DNA from: Endomychus coccineus
Taxonomy: Eukaryota; Arthropoda; Insecta; Coleoptera; Endomychidae
DNA: 64,000 nt
Direction: 5' to 3'
Assembly (NCBI GenBank): GCA_958510875.1
Contig: OY294067.1
Coordinates: forward strand, 200,820,524-200,884,523
Within the stretch, counting starts at the first letter, position 1; every line of letters begins with the position of its first letter. Positions 9,304-21,789 of this stretch are shown here, piece after piece. The position numbers and the translations under genes were made by a program. The notes under the pieces are model-generated. The model worked only from the letters and a program-made list of their open reading frames with translations. It was not told where the DNA came from and searched no databases.

Positions 9304-11876
9304 AACGTGGTCTCGAACATAGTTGATGGTTATTGAGAAAAATATAAATTAGAGGTGAAAAATTGGTCATTTTAGTATTTTTTTAGTGTGACTTTGATAA
9401 CTTTACTTGAATTTGCATTTGAATTTTTCATATTTTTTACCTGTTAGTAGGTGTATTATTCACCTATTATTACTTTTATCTAGCGATGTTGAGATTTTCT
9501 GGAAATATGCGATCAGCTGTTTTCAGCTGTTTAGGTTCAGCATTAAATCCTATATTAGGTATTGCTGTTTTAGTTGTTCTTTATAGTTCATTGTTTTAAA
9601 CAATGTAGAGTTGTGTTCATATGTGCTATTAATTTTTTTTTTCACTATGGTGAATTTTTAGTCAAATCATTTGGGTCAATTTTCAGTTTTTCAGTATGGG
9701 ATACTTCCGTAATTTCTATTTAAACAGTTCTGGAACGCAATTTTGATACATTATTTTTCTTTTATAGCAAATGTCGAAAATCAAAATTTGGAAATTGTTC
9801 ATTAAGAACCTTATATTGGAAATGATGACTGAGCAAAGGGATGGCAGTTACAGTGATGAGGAATAAGGTCCTAGCAGGTTGCTAATGTTGCGGTGGACAT
9901 TGAGGTTGCATTTATGACTGTCAGTTTTGTGGAGTCGAGACCCTTAATTGCCACAGTAGATGAATACTGTTACGGAAGCTGCAAATTATTGGTGATCTGC
10001 GGGGGATCCTCTGTTGCTCTGATCTGCATCGGTCTCTCTTCTGTTCGGATATCGTTAAGTATCATTATTTATATTTTTTAAATTTACATTTTGATTTGTC
10101 GTGCTATTTTACAATTGAATTTTCATCGTATAGGTATCAAAATTTTTTTTTTTTTTTTTCCATTTCAGTAACTGTTGTTTAGATTCTTTATATTTTGTTT
10201 TTTAGTAACACTCATTTTAGGGTTGATCACCCTTAAAATGTAGTTCAATTTGGAAGTTTGACGAGTTCACTCTTCAAAACCTTATAGTTTATCTTTTGTA
10301 TAGTTCAAGCTATAGTTTTTTTTTTTGGATTACCCATTTATAGGTTTTGAATTTAGAAGTGTTACTTCTAAATTGGGTATGCTATTTTTGGTAGGTCTAT
10401 CTTCTTAGTGTTGCAACACTCAAGAATAGACTGATTTATAGGGAGTTATTGTCTGGGAAACGTATAATTTCAGAAATAAGCTCCAAATTATAGAGTCAAT
10501 CCTAGAGTAGGCAATTTTTAATTTGGGATCATAGGGTCCAGTTGTTGCTGAAATTGGGGGTGACTATGAGTTTTTTGTGAAAGTAGGGAATATAAATTGG
10601 ATTAAGATCCCCTTCCCTAGAGTTTTCATGATTTAAACTCATTATAATAACGAGTTGAATTTTTCCAGTGTTACAACTTTAATTTGGAGTCTGACGGCTC
10701 ATTGGTTGTAAAGAGTGAAAAAACTCGGTTATTTTTATAGATTATAGGTAATAGCATATCTTTGGGGTACATCAACTATAGCTGATTCAATTTTTAGTTT
10801 TTTTTCAATTATTATCTTACCTTTTTGATTACCAAATGATTGTGATGATTCTCATTTATATTTTTATAGTTTAGCACATATGAGCATATTTTTTTTTTCT
10901 CTGTGATCTTTGTGTCAGTGCCTACATATTAAAATGATAGGTTTTGTAAGATTTCTGGTTAAACCAGTTTTCTTTGAATTTTTTTTTGGATCTTTTGGAA
11001 AATTATGAAGCTTCACTTCAAATTTTTTGTAAATTCTTGTTCAGTGTTGTATTATTACATTCACTTTTGGTCCGGAGTGTAGGGGACTTTAAATTGGACC
11101 TACACTTATGCTTGGGATAGCTTTGTGAAAACTTCCATTCACTAGTAGTCCGGAAAGTAGGGGACTTTTAATTGGACCTATTTTTTTGCGTGGGATAATT
11201 TAAGTGAAAACATCTATTCACTTTTGTGAACTAAGTTCACTTATGTGCCAGCCTCTTAATTATTTTCTTTCTAGAATCTGTAGAAGGCTAATATTGTGTC
11301 CCGAATTTTAAATTTGGATTATAGATATAGCTTTGTAATTATAGTGAAATTACAAATATTTCATTAGTTCCTTCTTTCTGAGATTTTTTTTTTTGAGCTG
11401 GTACATTATGTTTCTTATTTTTTTTGTCAATTTTTGTTCCTATGGATTAAATCTTTATAGTATGTCTATCTAGAATTTGTGGATTAATCCATTTGGGATA
11501 GTTTACCGTATATTTTTTTAAATTTTTTCCTGCAGAGGATATATAGAATCACTTTTAGGGCGGTTAGCCACTACATTGCATTATATTATATTTTTGTTGT
11601 TGATTTTATTTAGTTTTTCTTTTGGTGATGTTCACTAAAATGAGAACAATTCATTATTATAAATGTATAGAACATTTTAATTTTCATTTAAAATTTTTAG
11701 ATTAACTTTTGAGTACCGTAATATTGGGATTGGTCATCCAATATTTATGTAAGGACCACAAAACTCCTATTGAGTATCGTGATTCTGGAGTTGGTCAACC
11801 AGTCTCTACGTCAAGACCGATTTTTTTTGTATTCTCTTAAAAATTTTTGAAGCTTCACTTCAAAATTTTTCTCGTG
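9304..11876 (+). other. LTR-A internal region, noncoding and T-rich
   Basis: No gag, protease, RT or integrase motif in any frame. It contains two short tandem duplications. One is about 78 bp (11071 and 11149, sharing TCCGG and the GTAGGGGACTTT block). The other is about 60 bp (about 11703 and 11763, sharing GAGTA-CGT-AT-TGG and GGTCA-CCA blocks). Repeated T-tracts are frequent. Confidence 0.7.
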
Positions 11877-11888
11877 GTAGAGGGGGAA
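11877..11888 (+). promoter_or_regulatory. LTR-A polypurine tract
   Basis: GTAGAGGGGGAA lies immediately before the 3' LTR and is the expected primer for plus-strand synthesis. Confidence 0.8.
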
Positions 11889-13725
11889 TGTAACGAACAG
11901 GTCGTTACGTGATTACATAGAACTATTTATTAAATGGATTAGATTTCTTCTCGTTAGTAATCATGCATATGATATTTAAAGACATCTGCCGCTTAATAAA
12001 ACAGAGATTATTGAGACTACCATTCCTGATATGAGATGTCACTATATATCACGGAGTGGGAATGTAGGATAGCGGAAATCGAGGAGAATTCATTGTGTTG
12101 TTAATCTTTGATAGGGTAAGTCGAGTATTTCATATTCTTTGCAAACTTTCTTAATTTTTGGTCTTCTGAAATATGATACACACCGGGTTACCGATAATTT
12201 GATTTAGTTGTTAATTAACGCCTGGATGTAAGTACCCGCGTGTGATTATATTTCAGAGGAATTTCCTCGACTTGCTTTATTAAAAAACACAATCAAATTT
12301 GCATCTAGCATGAACCCAGGTTTATCTTTTCAATCACTACCGGGATTCTTCTAGACACTGTCTATAATTACTCTGACGAGTCGTGAGCAGCTGTTACAGT
12401 CAATATTTAATTTTCACCTTTACTTTAACCTGTAATTTGAGCACATGTTAGTTGCGCGATCCTGAAGATCGCCATTTTGTTAACCTAGTACTTGATACAT
12501 AGGGTGGTCTTATTAGACCCACGTGCCGAAAAGGTTGTTAATGGTGAATTAACCTAATTACTGCTTATTAGGTATAAGTATATATTTTTGACACTGTCAC
12601 GCCGTTAGGGAGTGATCACAGTTTACAGTATCAATCCACGTGTATAATTCTTTTCAAGCAAACCAGAATTTTATGCTAACTAGCAAATTTTCAACAGTTC
12701 AAATAATATTCTTTCCAGATATAAATTTAATCATTATTGTTTTTGTCACATGTTAACTTTTTGCTAATTTTAAAAATCAATTGTAATTGTTTATTCCTTC
12801 AGATTAAATTAAAATTTTGCCTAAATTGATATCTCGTCAAGATATCCATTTTGTACTAGTGTTTTCTCAATTTGGGAAAGATAACATTATCGGTTGTGGA
12901 ATTACTTGGTTATTCCAACCGACGGTGTTGCTTGTCCTTTTGATCTCAAGTCAGGTACTGTTCGTTCTTTAAATTTACAGGGATTGAACGTCTGAGGTTC
13001 CTCACCCCTTCACTCCCAGGCGGTATAGTGACTTCCCTGACAGGACCGACTTCCAGTTCCTACGAGTTCCAAGGAGGGTAACATTTTCTTGTTTGAGTGA
13101 CCATAATTTCATTCTCTGATTTTGTTGTTTATCCGAAGTTGTATTCCACTAATTTTTATAGAATCATTCGAGGTACACTGTAAGTCCTCTTATTGGATAA
13201 TTAGTCCTTTTCGATTTAATAATTGATTTAATTTATTAATTGTTTTCTTATAATTCACTTTATGTTACGAACTAATTCAATTTAATAATCATTTACTCAA
13301 AAATTCATTTAAGTTACTATTTTATTTAATTTAATAATTATTTTTACGAATTCAATACTATTTATGTTTCCAATTGGAATTCTAAAAATTTGTAATTTAT
13401 TTTGTTAAAATTCAAATTCTGTGGAATATACGAATTGTTAAGTTGAACCTGTATTGTTTTTCTGAATTTCCATCAACTGTTTAACCATCTCGTAGTGCTT
13501 GTATTCTTGACTGTGAATTCATTCAGTTTTATAGTTTTTTTTCAAGCAGTTGGCGCTCGGGCAATTCACAGTCTTGAATCACAAGGCACGTTTCACTACG
13601 AGCCCTGAGAGTAATTAATTTAAATTGAGCTAGTTGGGCCAACTTAAACCGGCCTAAGCGGGTCCGTTTCACTGGCGCCCAGCATAGATGGGCTACCGTT
13701 TCACACCCGTTTCACTTACGTTTCA
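11889..13725 (+). repeat. LTR-A 3' long terminal repeat
   Basis: Same length as the 5' LTR (1837 bp) and almost identical. It ends ACGTTTCA at 13725, followed directly by the AAGG target copy. Confidence 0.92.
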
Positions 13726-13927
13726 AAGGAACTGGAAGGGAGTGTATGAGTCTGGGATATTCACGCATGTGTCATCATGTCGGATAGTCAAGCAGCCATC
13801 AACGCATTCAGCTCGCACGTAATCAGCTCCAAGATGGTAAGGGAGTGCTGAGAAAAACTGAATTAACTAGGTGAGAATAAAGCAGTTACCATCATATGAG
13901 TTCCGGGAGATACTGAGTTTGGAGAGT
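13726..13927 (+). pseudogene. LINE RNase H remnant, unit 2 right part
   Basis: Continues unit 2 after LTR-A. It contains SDSQAAINAF and the NKAVT block and runs up to the LTR-B boundary at 13928. It aligns with 6060-6257. Confidence 0.6.
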
Positions 13928-14416
13928 TGTAGTATAGGAATCTTCCATCCCTATACAAGATTAGCTAAAATCCATCAATTAGCAAATACAACCTCATCAC
14001 TATCATTAAATACACATAATCCGTATGTTTGTGAATGTATAAGGAACATATAAACAATATGTTTAGTGTTATGATTTCCTAGTTATAACATAAACATATT
14101 GTTTAGTATAAGCTATACAACAAGAGACCATGACATCCCGATCTTGGGAACCTTAGAATGAAGGTAGTTATTGAAAGACTGATATTATACACTAGGATTA
14201 TTATCAGAACAGATCATGATGATTATAATTATTGAGCATTAGGATTATTATTGATTATGAATTGATTGTATGTTGTTTGGAGTAAGACATTAGGTTGTTA
14301 TGACCTCGAGCTCTGAGTTCAGTAAGGTGCAACCCTTTTTATAACGTGTTTTAATCCCTTTGCCCCAAGGGACCGATCAGCTTATGGCGAACAGTCATCA
14401 AGAGCTGATCCCCACA
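13928..14416 (+). repeat. LTR-B 5' LTR
   Basis: Starts TGTAGTATAGG and ends GATCCCCACA. The 3' end holds a conserved stem GATCAGCT...AGCTGATC (about 14375-14411) that recurs in the copies keeping the LTR 3' end (16880, 39266, 48617). The sequence after it starts TGGCGATCGATACC and is a plausible primer-binding site whose tRNA I cannot name with confidence. Confidence 0.8.
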
Positions 14417-14628
14417 TGGCGATCGATACCAGTTTTTTCTAAGGAAAAAGAAGAAACGAACCGCGGGAACGTATATGGAAATGATCACCTCATGGCGATC
14501 TTTTTTATTTTTCCAAGAAAAAAAGAAACGAATCGCTGCCTATCCGCAGGAACGTATATGGAACATAACACATGGCATTAGGATGATCATGTTACGGATC
14601 TCTTAAGAGAGAGGCATTATGGATTTGG

Positions 14629-14732
14629 AAATTGAAATTGGATTTGGAAATTGGAATTGGATTTGGAAATTGGAATTGGATTTGGAAATTGGAATTAGAA
14701 TTGGAAATTGGAATTGAAATTGGAAATTGGAT
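14629..14732. repeat. GGAATT/GGAAATT minisatellite in LTR-B
   Basis: About 100 bp of alternating GGAATTGGATTT and GGAAATTGGAATT units. The LTR-B copy at 38788 has a shorter version at 39428-39490, so the array belongs to the element. The complementary frame reads as Phe/Gln/Ser/Asn repeats and is not a gene. Confidence 0.85.
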
Positions 14733-16386
14733 ATTATGGAATTGCAAGAAGGCAAGCAAGTAAGTCTAACATAAGAATTTATATTGACTATTTGCTGCAG
14801 TATGGGATACAAGGAACCAAAAGGAGAAACTTAGCCCGGACAGCCAAAATTTTCACAGGAAAAATTCATCTGTTAGTTATTTACTTTCTACATATCATGT
14901 TATATTATGAGAAATTTTAATTTATTGATTCATTAATTTAGTAGTATTGAACAATATTGAAGTAATTTAGTAGTATATAACTTTTAATAGCTAAATTGAA
15001 GAACTAAGTTATTAACTAAAACAGTAGTTGTATCAGATACATATTGATTAAAATCAGTTAAACAATTATATTATTGCCAGGGAAAATTATTCCAGAAAAC
15101 CATAAAGAAATGGTAAATGTTAGACCAACAGTAATGAGGTTAACATATGGTTATTCCAGGACGGAGATCCTTTATTATTATAATATGTATGAAGCATTGA
15201 ATATACAGAATTTTTTTAAAGATGGTTATAAGTAGGAGGCAATAAAGTTCCATTGTATCATTGGTACATGTTGAATATCTGAAAAGTTCAGAAAATTCTT
15301 CTGCTCACAAGTATTATTGTGATAAATAAGATGACGAGAAACAATTCTAAATTTGAATTAATATAGGATTAGCATAATGGATACATATTATTCAGAAATG
15401 CGATTCGCGTACAATGAAATACCTTCATTTAATCAATAATATAAAAAATTGCAAAAAAGCAAATTCAATCATATTATAGTGAACATAGTAATTACCAATT
15501 GAATCAGCGGAGTAATTTCGAGCGAATATTCAATTCGATATTCCAATAAAAATCCAGTGACTATAGGAATGATCACTCACGACGTCACGGGACAATTGAA
15601 GTATGTTACTAAGCAAAATCAGTTACATATATGTCATAAGAGAAAGTAAAGAAAACAAGACGATGAATTTAGGCGCAGCATTAAAGTAATAACAGAAGAA
15701 ATAATAAAGGTGAGATAAAGATGAATTGTAATACACGTAAAGCTGCAGCTTTGATCCGCATATGACTTGGCTACATTGTGGAAATGTATGACAGCAGTAA
15801 TAAGAGTTACAAACTATTTTTTTTTACGTAAGACTGGAGCTTTGATCAACATGCGGCTTAGGTACAACGTGGAAAAGTCTCACAGTAGTAGAATGACAGA
15901 TACTGCGAAAGGCAGATCTGCGAAGTATAGTCCTAACTATCGGGAGAGATAGGTTAGCGTTAAATGAGATTGAAGAGTTACGAAGATGAAAGGACGCGAG
16001 AGTCAGATGATGAGCGCAAGAATGTAGTGAAGAAAGACATAAAGATGATACGGAGATAACATATGTTTCTATATATATGAGTAAATAAATTATTTGGAAA
16101 AATCTGATAATTTTATATAAAAGAATTTTTTCATATAATTTGAAAACAACATAAGTATGATGCAATCACATCATTTCAGGCAAAAAGCCTTAAAACTAAA
16201 GAGTATGCGCAAATCGTACAGTATAATAATAATATGTGTGACCATTATCTATGAACGAAGTTTGTCAATGATATCAAATAGGATTAGATAGAGGAAAAAA
16301 ATTTTGTAAAATGAAAATAAGGTACGTCAATAAGAAAAAAAATGTTAATCTGGCAATTGGACATTTTTTCACCCCGCGTTGGGAGG
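14733..16386 (+). other. LTR-B internal region, noncoding
   Basis: Aligns along its length with 39491-40735 (shared blocks such as GGTAAATGTTAGACCAACA and GACGTCACGGGACAATTGAA). Frames are short and not conserved between copies. Confidence 0.7.
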
Positions 16387-16880
16387 TGTAGTATAGGAAT
16401 CTTCCATCCTTATACGAGATTACCTAAAATCCCTCAATTAGCAAATACAACCTTATTTCTATTGTTAAATACATATAATCCATATGTTTGTAAATGCATG
16501 AGGAATACATAAGCAATATGTTTAGTATTATGATTACTTTGTGATGATATAAACATACTGTTCAGTATACTACACAACAAGGTACTCTGACATTCCTAGC
16601 GTGAGAACCTTGGAGTCAAGGAAGTTATTGAAAGACTGATATATATACCAGGATTATTATTACAACAGATTAAGATGATTATAGTTATTGATCATTGGGA
16701 TTATTATTGATTATGGATTGATTGTATTGTTGTGTGGAGTAAGACATTAAGTCGTTATGACGTCGAGCTCTAAGTTCAGTGAAGTGCAACCCTTCTTATA
16801 ATTTGAGTGTTTTAATCCCTGTGCCCCAAAGGATCACCGATCAGCTTATCTCAAACAGTCATTAAGAGCTGATCCCCATA
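16387..16880 (+). repeat. LTR-B 3' LTR
   Basis: Starts TGTAGTATAGGAATCTTCC and ends GATCCCCATA. The terminal CA has mutated to TA. The GATCAGCT/AGCTGATC stem is kept. Confidence 0.8.
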
Positions 16881-17395
16881 AGGTAACGAAAAAGCAGACG
16901 ATTCAGCCTAAAAGTTGGACCTAAACACCATTTGTGGGACCTGAACCCTTCTGCGTGATAAGCGCCAGGACAATACTGGAAGAACTTGAACAAGAAGTAG
17001 ACAATGAAAGATCCCACCATCTGTAAGGACTGAGGCGAGCAATGATACTTCCAGGACACTACAATCGAAAGTGATGACTGCATCATCCCAAGTAAAAATA
17101 AACTAAAATAAACGGGAACGGTGACAGAGCACTGCTGGCTGAGAAGACACCTCGAAAGGTTCGAATTAGTAGAAGAAGAATTGTGCAGGTTCTGCAAGAA
17201 AGAAGAACTTCCATCTACATCCTCGCAGAATGCACTTGTTCACAAAATCCTGAGGCACCTTGGGGCATATCAAATAGAAGCAGGAGACATATCTAACGTG
17301 AAGCCATCCGACATACAGAACTTTCTTGAAGCCACAGACTGCAGACTATACACAGTAAGAAATTTGGTCCGTGTAAAACGGCTATTGTAATGGGT
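16881..17395 (+). pseudogene. LINE C-terminus resuming after LTR-B
   Basis: Immediately after LTR-B, GNEKADDSA continues the RNase H domain broken at 13927. An open frame at 17121-17390 (89 codons) has HCWLRRHL...ELCRFCKKEE, the C-x2-C knuckle seen at the end of RNase H-bearing LINE polyproteins. A frameshift follows: another frame carries ILAEC, which would complete the H/C half of the motif. The end VKPSDIQNFLEAT is family-like. It is a pseudogene by multiple breaks. Confidence 0.6.
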
Positions 17396-18480
17396 GAAAA
17401 ATTTAGAGTGAATTTCAAGTTGTTAAATGACTATTTTTTGTAATACTAGAATTGGTGAGCGATGCTGTTTACACTGAACTACTCTAGTTGAGTTCTTCTA
17501 CTTTTTAATGTTCATTACTCACACTACAAAATTACATTTAAATTGTTTTAGTGTCGAACGTTCTAGGTTTACACTAGGAGTGTCACATTTATAGAAATAT
17601 TACACTGCCAATTGCGAAATTCCGTTCGGTTCAATCCGCATCCAACACGTTACCCTGAGTACCTGCATTGGCTTTACGTTAGCGGCTTTTATTCTTTCTT
17701 CAAGCTTCAACCTGTGTTGTGTGTTTACTGGACTTAGATCGTGACCTGTGTACCTTTATTTGTTCTTATAAGGTAAGTGTTGTTGTTTAATCTTCTTAAT
17801 ATAATCTACTTAGTAGTAAACTGGACATAGTCAAATAATAGAGGTGATGAAATGTGTTTTAGTTCAAATCGAACGCCATAACCCCAATTTCTGGTTCATA
17901 ATATTAATCAGAGGCACCACCGACTGGAAAGTTACTCGTACTCCTAGTTCTGATAAATACCAATGGTAATATCTTTAAATTACTGAGCTCAGCCAGTCAT
18001 AGTAGACATAACCTAATAGTGAGTTACATCGTACATTATTTTTTGATATTACATTTACTGCCATTTTGTGAAGGATCAGTTGTAACTTCACATTGCAAAT
18101 ACTGTGGCGAAGGTCAAATAGGGATTCTAACGAACGATCTGAACGATCTGAAGTGTGGGTCATATTGATCGATTCGTCAAATATGTATAATGGATTATAT
18201 TCTCACAAAGATAATATGTTACAGGTAACCTATATGATGAATTTTATTAAACTGAAGTATATTCATTGCTTGAAGTGGAGCAACGCTATATATGAAGAAT
18301 TCGAACAATTTGGTTAGCTATTATACAAGGTCATACAAACCTCTGACTTTCATATTATTTTTAAAATACTGTTTAATTTTTATGTATCATATATTCGATA
18401 GTATTCAGATTTAAATGTTCCACATATTCGTCAATTCATCGGAATTGCTCAGTTGTACATTTATTTTTAGATAAACATTT
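17396..18480. other. Unassigned interval
   Basis: No element or gene recognised. It contains scattered TAGTGT and ACACTA words like the next interval (for example around 17510-17600). A short repeat ACGATCTGA occurs twice at 18133-18151. Confidence 0.4.
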
Positions 18481-18960
18481 TGTATTCGCAAGTAGTGTAT
18501 TCTTCATTTACCCAACACTATGTAGTGCAGAGCTAGAGTTAACGTACACTAAAAACAGTATTTTGTTCATCAAAATCAGTGTAAATCCAACACTGGGTAG
18601 AGTTAACATACACTGAAAACGGTATTTTTTTACCAAAGTCAGTGTAATATTACACTAAAATAGTAATTTGGATACACTTACATTTGTTAATTCACACAAT
18701 TTAGAGTTTCTCAGTGTATCTTTGAACACTAGCTAGATTTTTTTCCAACTCTGGGTTGTGTTGCATCTAATCTGCTGTAGTGTAAAAGATACTCCAAATA
18801 AAGCGACTATTTAACACTAACGTTAGAGTAAAGTTACCATTAAAATTTACTCTAGATGCAGAGTGAATATTTCACACTAAAAACATTGGACCTATATAAC
18901 ATATTTTTAGTGTTACTTAGAGTGAAATTTTCATTATAAATTTCCTACTGTGTAGGGATG
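18481..18960. repeat. Degenerate repeat rich in ACACTAAAA and AGAGTTAAC words
   Basis: Two adjacent units of about 64 bp start GAGTTAACGTACACTAAAAA (about 18537) and GAGTTAACATACACTGAAAA (about 18601). Further ACACTA and TAGTGT words continue to 18960 on both strands, ending CTACTGTGTAG. This looks like an old MITE or satellite remnant of unknown family. Confidence 0.45.
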
Positions 18961-21789
18961 GCAACGCAAAGCTCGAAGCAGATGGCGCCTCATCATAGCA
19001 TGTTCCAATTGCGACAGATCTCAGTTGGATTGCAGGTGTCTTGGACTCTTACAAAATATGAATTGAATATATCCTTTGAAATGTGCATGATAATTCGGCA
19101 TTATTTCCAAATGCTTATCTCCCTCACTTCAATGAAATTTGGATCATTACTTAAATATTGAGAGAAGTCTATTATGCAGTATAATATAGAACTGAGAATA
19201 TTCAAAATCAAGTAATACAAAATAAATACATGCAGCATCAACTTTATGTTCCAAACCCTGCCAGTAGAGTGTAGTTGAAGAACGAGAATGATATAGAGTA
19301 AACAACGACATTTAAATTCAAAGAAAAATACAAATATTCCCGATAGAGTCTGCTAAGCATTTTAAAAATAATATCCACTCTTCTAAATTGCGAAGCTAGT
19401 GATGATGAATTTTACTTCCGAATCCCAATAACATATTGACCTAGAGATCAGACAATTTTTATAACTTGTCGTTATCAGATTATTCTTTCAATACCTGTTG
19501 ACTGTTTTAGAAGATAATTTGTGATCATGTATAACCGTAAGACCAGGAAGTTGAGTTCTTTTTTCTAGAAAAATTGATATATTTACTGCAACATGTTTAC
19601 TACCGAATAAATCCTCAATCTTCAATTCAGGACCCGTCATGATACTATGCCTTTTGTCGTTTTGTCACATTTTCGAAGAATTAAGCTTCTATCCACACTC
19701 TGGCCATCGTTGGTCGTTCCACCGTAAGATCCAAGGCAATGAGACAGTAAATCTTCTGGTGTGATCAACATATTTACTCTGAATAATGTTTTGATTTTGT
19801 AATTGTTGAAACAAGCTAGGGAGGCAACTGTTTATCAAAGTTTTTCGATGGATAGTCCTGTGTAATCAACAATCACTGTAGTAGATGGTTACAGCTTTTT
19901 GAAACCAGACACGTAAAAACTGATGAGTTTCCTACATGGGCATGCGTCCAGCATGCCTTCATCTCACACATAAAATTGATATAAGTAATGAATATACCAT
20001 CAACAGTAATTTCACTTATATTAAAAAGTATAGAGAGCTCATTTCGTTCAAGTTATATAAGTTTCAAAGAAGTTGGTCTTTCAAATCAAGTATGCATATT
20101 CTTTAAAACGATGGATAAATAAATTGGAATATAAGTCTGCACTACGAGTGAGCTCCATCAAGCGTGAAGATTCAGAGGATGCTGCTTAAATAGCTTTATA
20201 CATTCCTGCTTCTAACAATCTGATACATAATTTAGGAGCAGCATTTAAATCAACCTCTTCTCCACTTCAGCATTAATCACTTGTCTTATTCGGTTATGTT
20301 TTGAACAGAAGGTGTGTCCGGCAGTATTTTGATCCGGGTAGCCCAAAATAATTAGTCTTGATATGCGTTGCAAGTTGGAAGTTAATAAACTAGGTTCACT
20401 ACAAATTCGTTGGATTGGATGTTGTTGATAGCAAAAATGTAACAAGAGATTTCCGCAACAGAAAGTTATTACATTCCTCTTCTTCCTGTTCTGATGTTTC
20501 TCAAGTAATCGGTGAGACTAATTGGGTTTATTAATCAGTCAGTTCTTATATCAAGTCCCATTTTTCTTGTTACACATTTGGAAAGACGGACGTGCCGTTC
20601 ACTGGACCTTGGAAATAACAGCCAATATTGAACTGTTTCTAATTCTGACGACGTTCGGCAATTTCCCAGAAACACAATTCTTAGATGATAAGATCTTTCT
20701 AGTCTAGATTAATCAGTAATATCACAAACTTATAGTTCCGAACAGCTGTTTCATAGAGCTTACCAGTAGAGAGAGAAAGTTTTTGATGTTACTGGGCGAT
20801 CCCTTATCAAGATATACATAACCGAGTAATGTAATGGTAATTATTTAACGCCATCTATGATAGGATGTCCCACTAAGAAATCAAACAATGTAGCAGTGAA
20901 ACATATGTTATCGCTTGATTGGATGTTATTCGCATTCCCATTGGTTTCCAATATTTCCCCGGAGGTCAATTAGTTGCTAGGTGACTTTTCTCTGTCGACC
21001 CTGTAGTTCATCACACAGATAAGATCAGAAGTCGCACTCTATGGTAATGTTCATTCTGACAGTTTGCTTGTCTCACTCTAGTTGATCTATGAAAAACATG
21101 AACCATGAATGGATGGCTCTCATGTTGAATATAACAGTGACAAGGTAGTGGCGACAATGGTGTCCTGGCCACTTGATGCAACGAGGCGGCGAAAACCAAG
21201 AGATAGTGACATCAAAACGAACCACAAAGTGGTGACTTCTGATGAAAAATAGGCTCTGCTTATTATAAAATAATTAAGCTCACTCCATATTCAATATAAT
21301 AATTCGTTTATTATTTCCCTTTTCGTTTTTATGGATATAGGAATCGACACTTCCTGGAAAATTCCACCTGTTCATTTTATTATAAAGGCACTAATTGACA
21401 AAAGGGCTATTTATTGGGTATCTGTCTCGTTGAACCTTAATTTAGACGGTATCACAGGTAATTTTTCAATCCAACACCAACTCCGATGGTTATTAGCGAT
21501 AGACCCTAACGTATGAACGAACTAAGATAGTCCTCATACTTATTGTATATAAAATTTTACCATATACAGAGAGCCTAACAAAATTTTCGAATGCTTTTGA
21601 TTAATGAATTTAAAAAAATTTAATTTCAAATTGTCTCTTTTCTAACTAAGTTGTTTTGTGCAGGTCCCAATATTCTCCTAAATTCGTTATTTTCCAAAGA
21701 ATTCAACAATATACGTCAACTTGTGTTCTTTTTATAACATCGATATATTTAAATACGTTTGGCTGAAAATTACTGCAACATCAAATTTA
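18961..21789. other. Unassigned AT-rich interval
   Basis: About 2.8 kb with only ORFs of 60-70 codons that resemble nothing I know and lack splice or promoter context. I see no tandem or inverted repeat. Confidence 0.4.

Larger units (their letters stand above)
7451..13725 (+). mobile_element. LTR-A: complete, young, noncoding LTR retrotransposon
   Basis: Two LTRs of 1837 bp (7451-9287 and 11889-13725) flank a 2601-bp internal region. The LTRs start TG and end CA. The insertion is bordered by a 4-bp target duplication AAGG (7447-7450 and 13726-13729). A primer-binding site follows the 5' LTR and a polypurine tract precedes the 3' LTR. By eye I found only two substitutions between the LTRs (A/G near 7846 and near 9257), so the insertion is recent. 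The internal region has no gag or pol and its longest frame is 62 codons. The element must therefore be mobilised by proteins from an unidentified autonomous partner, in the manner of large non-autonomous (LARD-like) elements. Confidence 0.92.
13928..16880 (+). mobile_element. LTR-B: small non-autonomous LTR retrotransposon
   Basis: LTRs of 489 bp (13928-14416) and 494 bp (16387-16880) share TGTAGTATAGGAATCTTCC at the start and GAGCTGATCCCCA at the end. The first ends CA and the second has decayed to TA. They flank about 1970 bp with no coding motif. A purine-rich GGGAGG precedes the 3' LTR. The host LINE frame is broken at 13928 and resumes at 16881 (GNEKADDSA, the block that follows WVPGH in RNase H), which confirms both boundaries. 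No clean target duplication remains (GAGAGT on the left, AAGGT on the right). LTR divergence is clearly greater than in LTR-A, so LTR-B is older. Confidence 0.82.

Noticed and set aside
9893..10081. 62-codon hydrophobic ORF inside LTR-A as a gag or accessory protein
   Set aside because: Too short, and no retroelement motif. The whole internal region is noncoding.
14375..14411. LTR-B terminal stem as another hammerhead
   Set aside because: It lacks CUGANGA and GAA in the required order. It is only a simple stem-loop.
14603..14812. 69-codon Phe/Gln/Ser/Asn-repeat ORF
   Set aside because: It is the complement of the GGAATT minisatellite of LTR-B.
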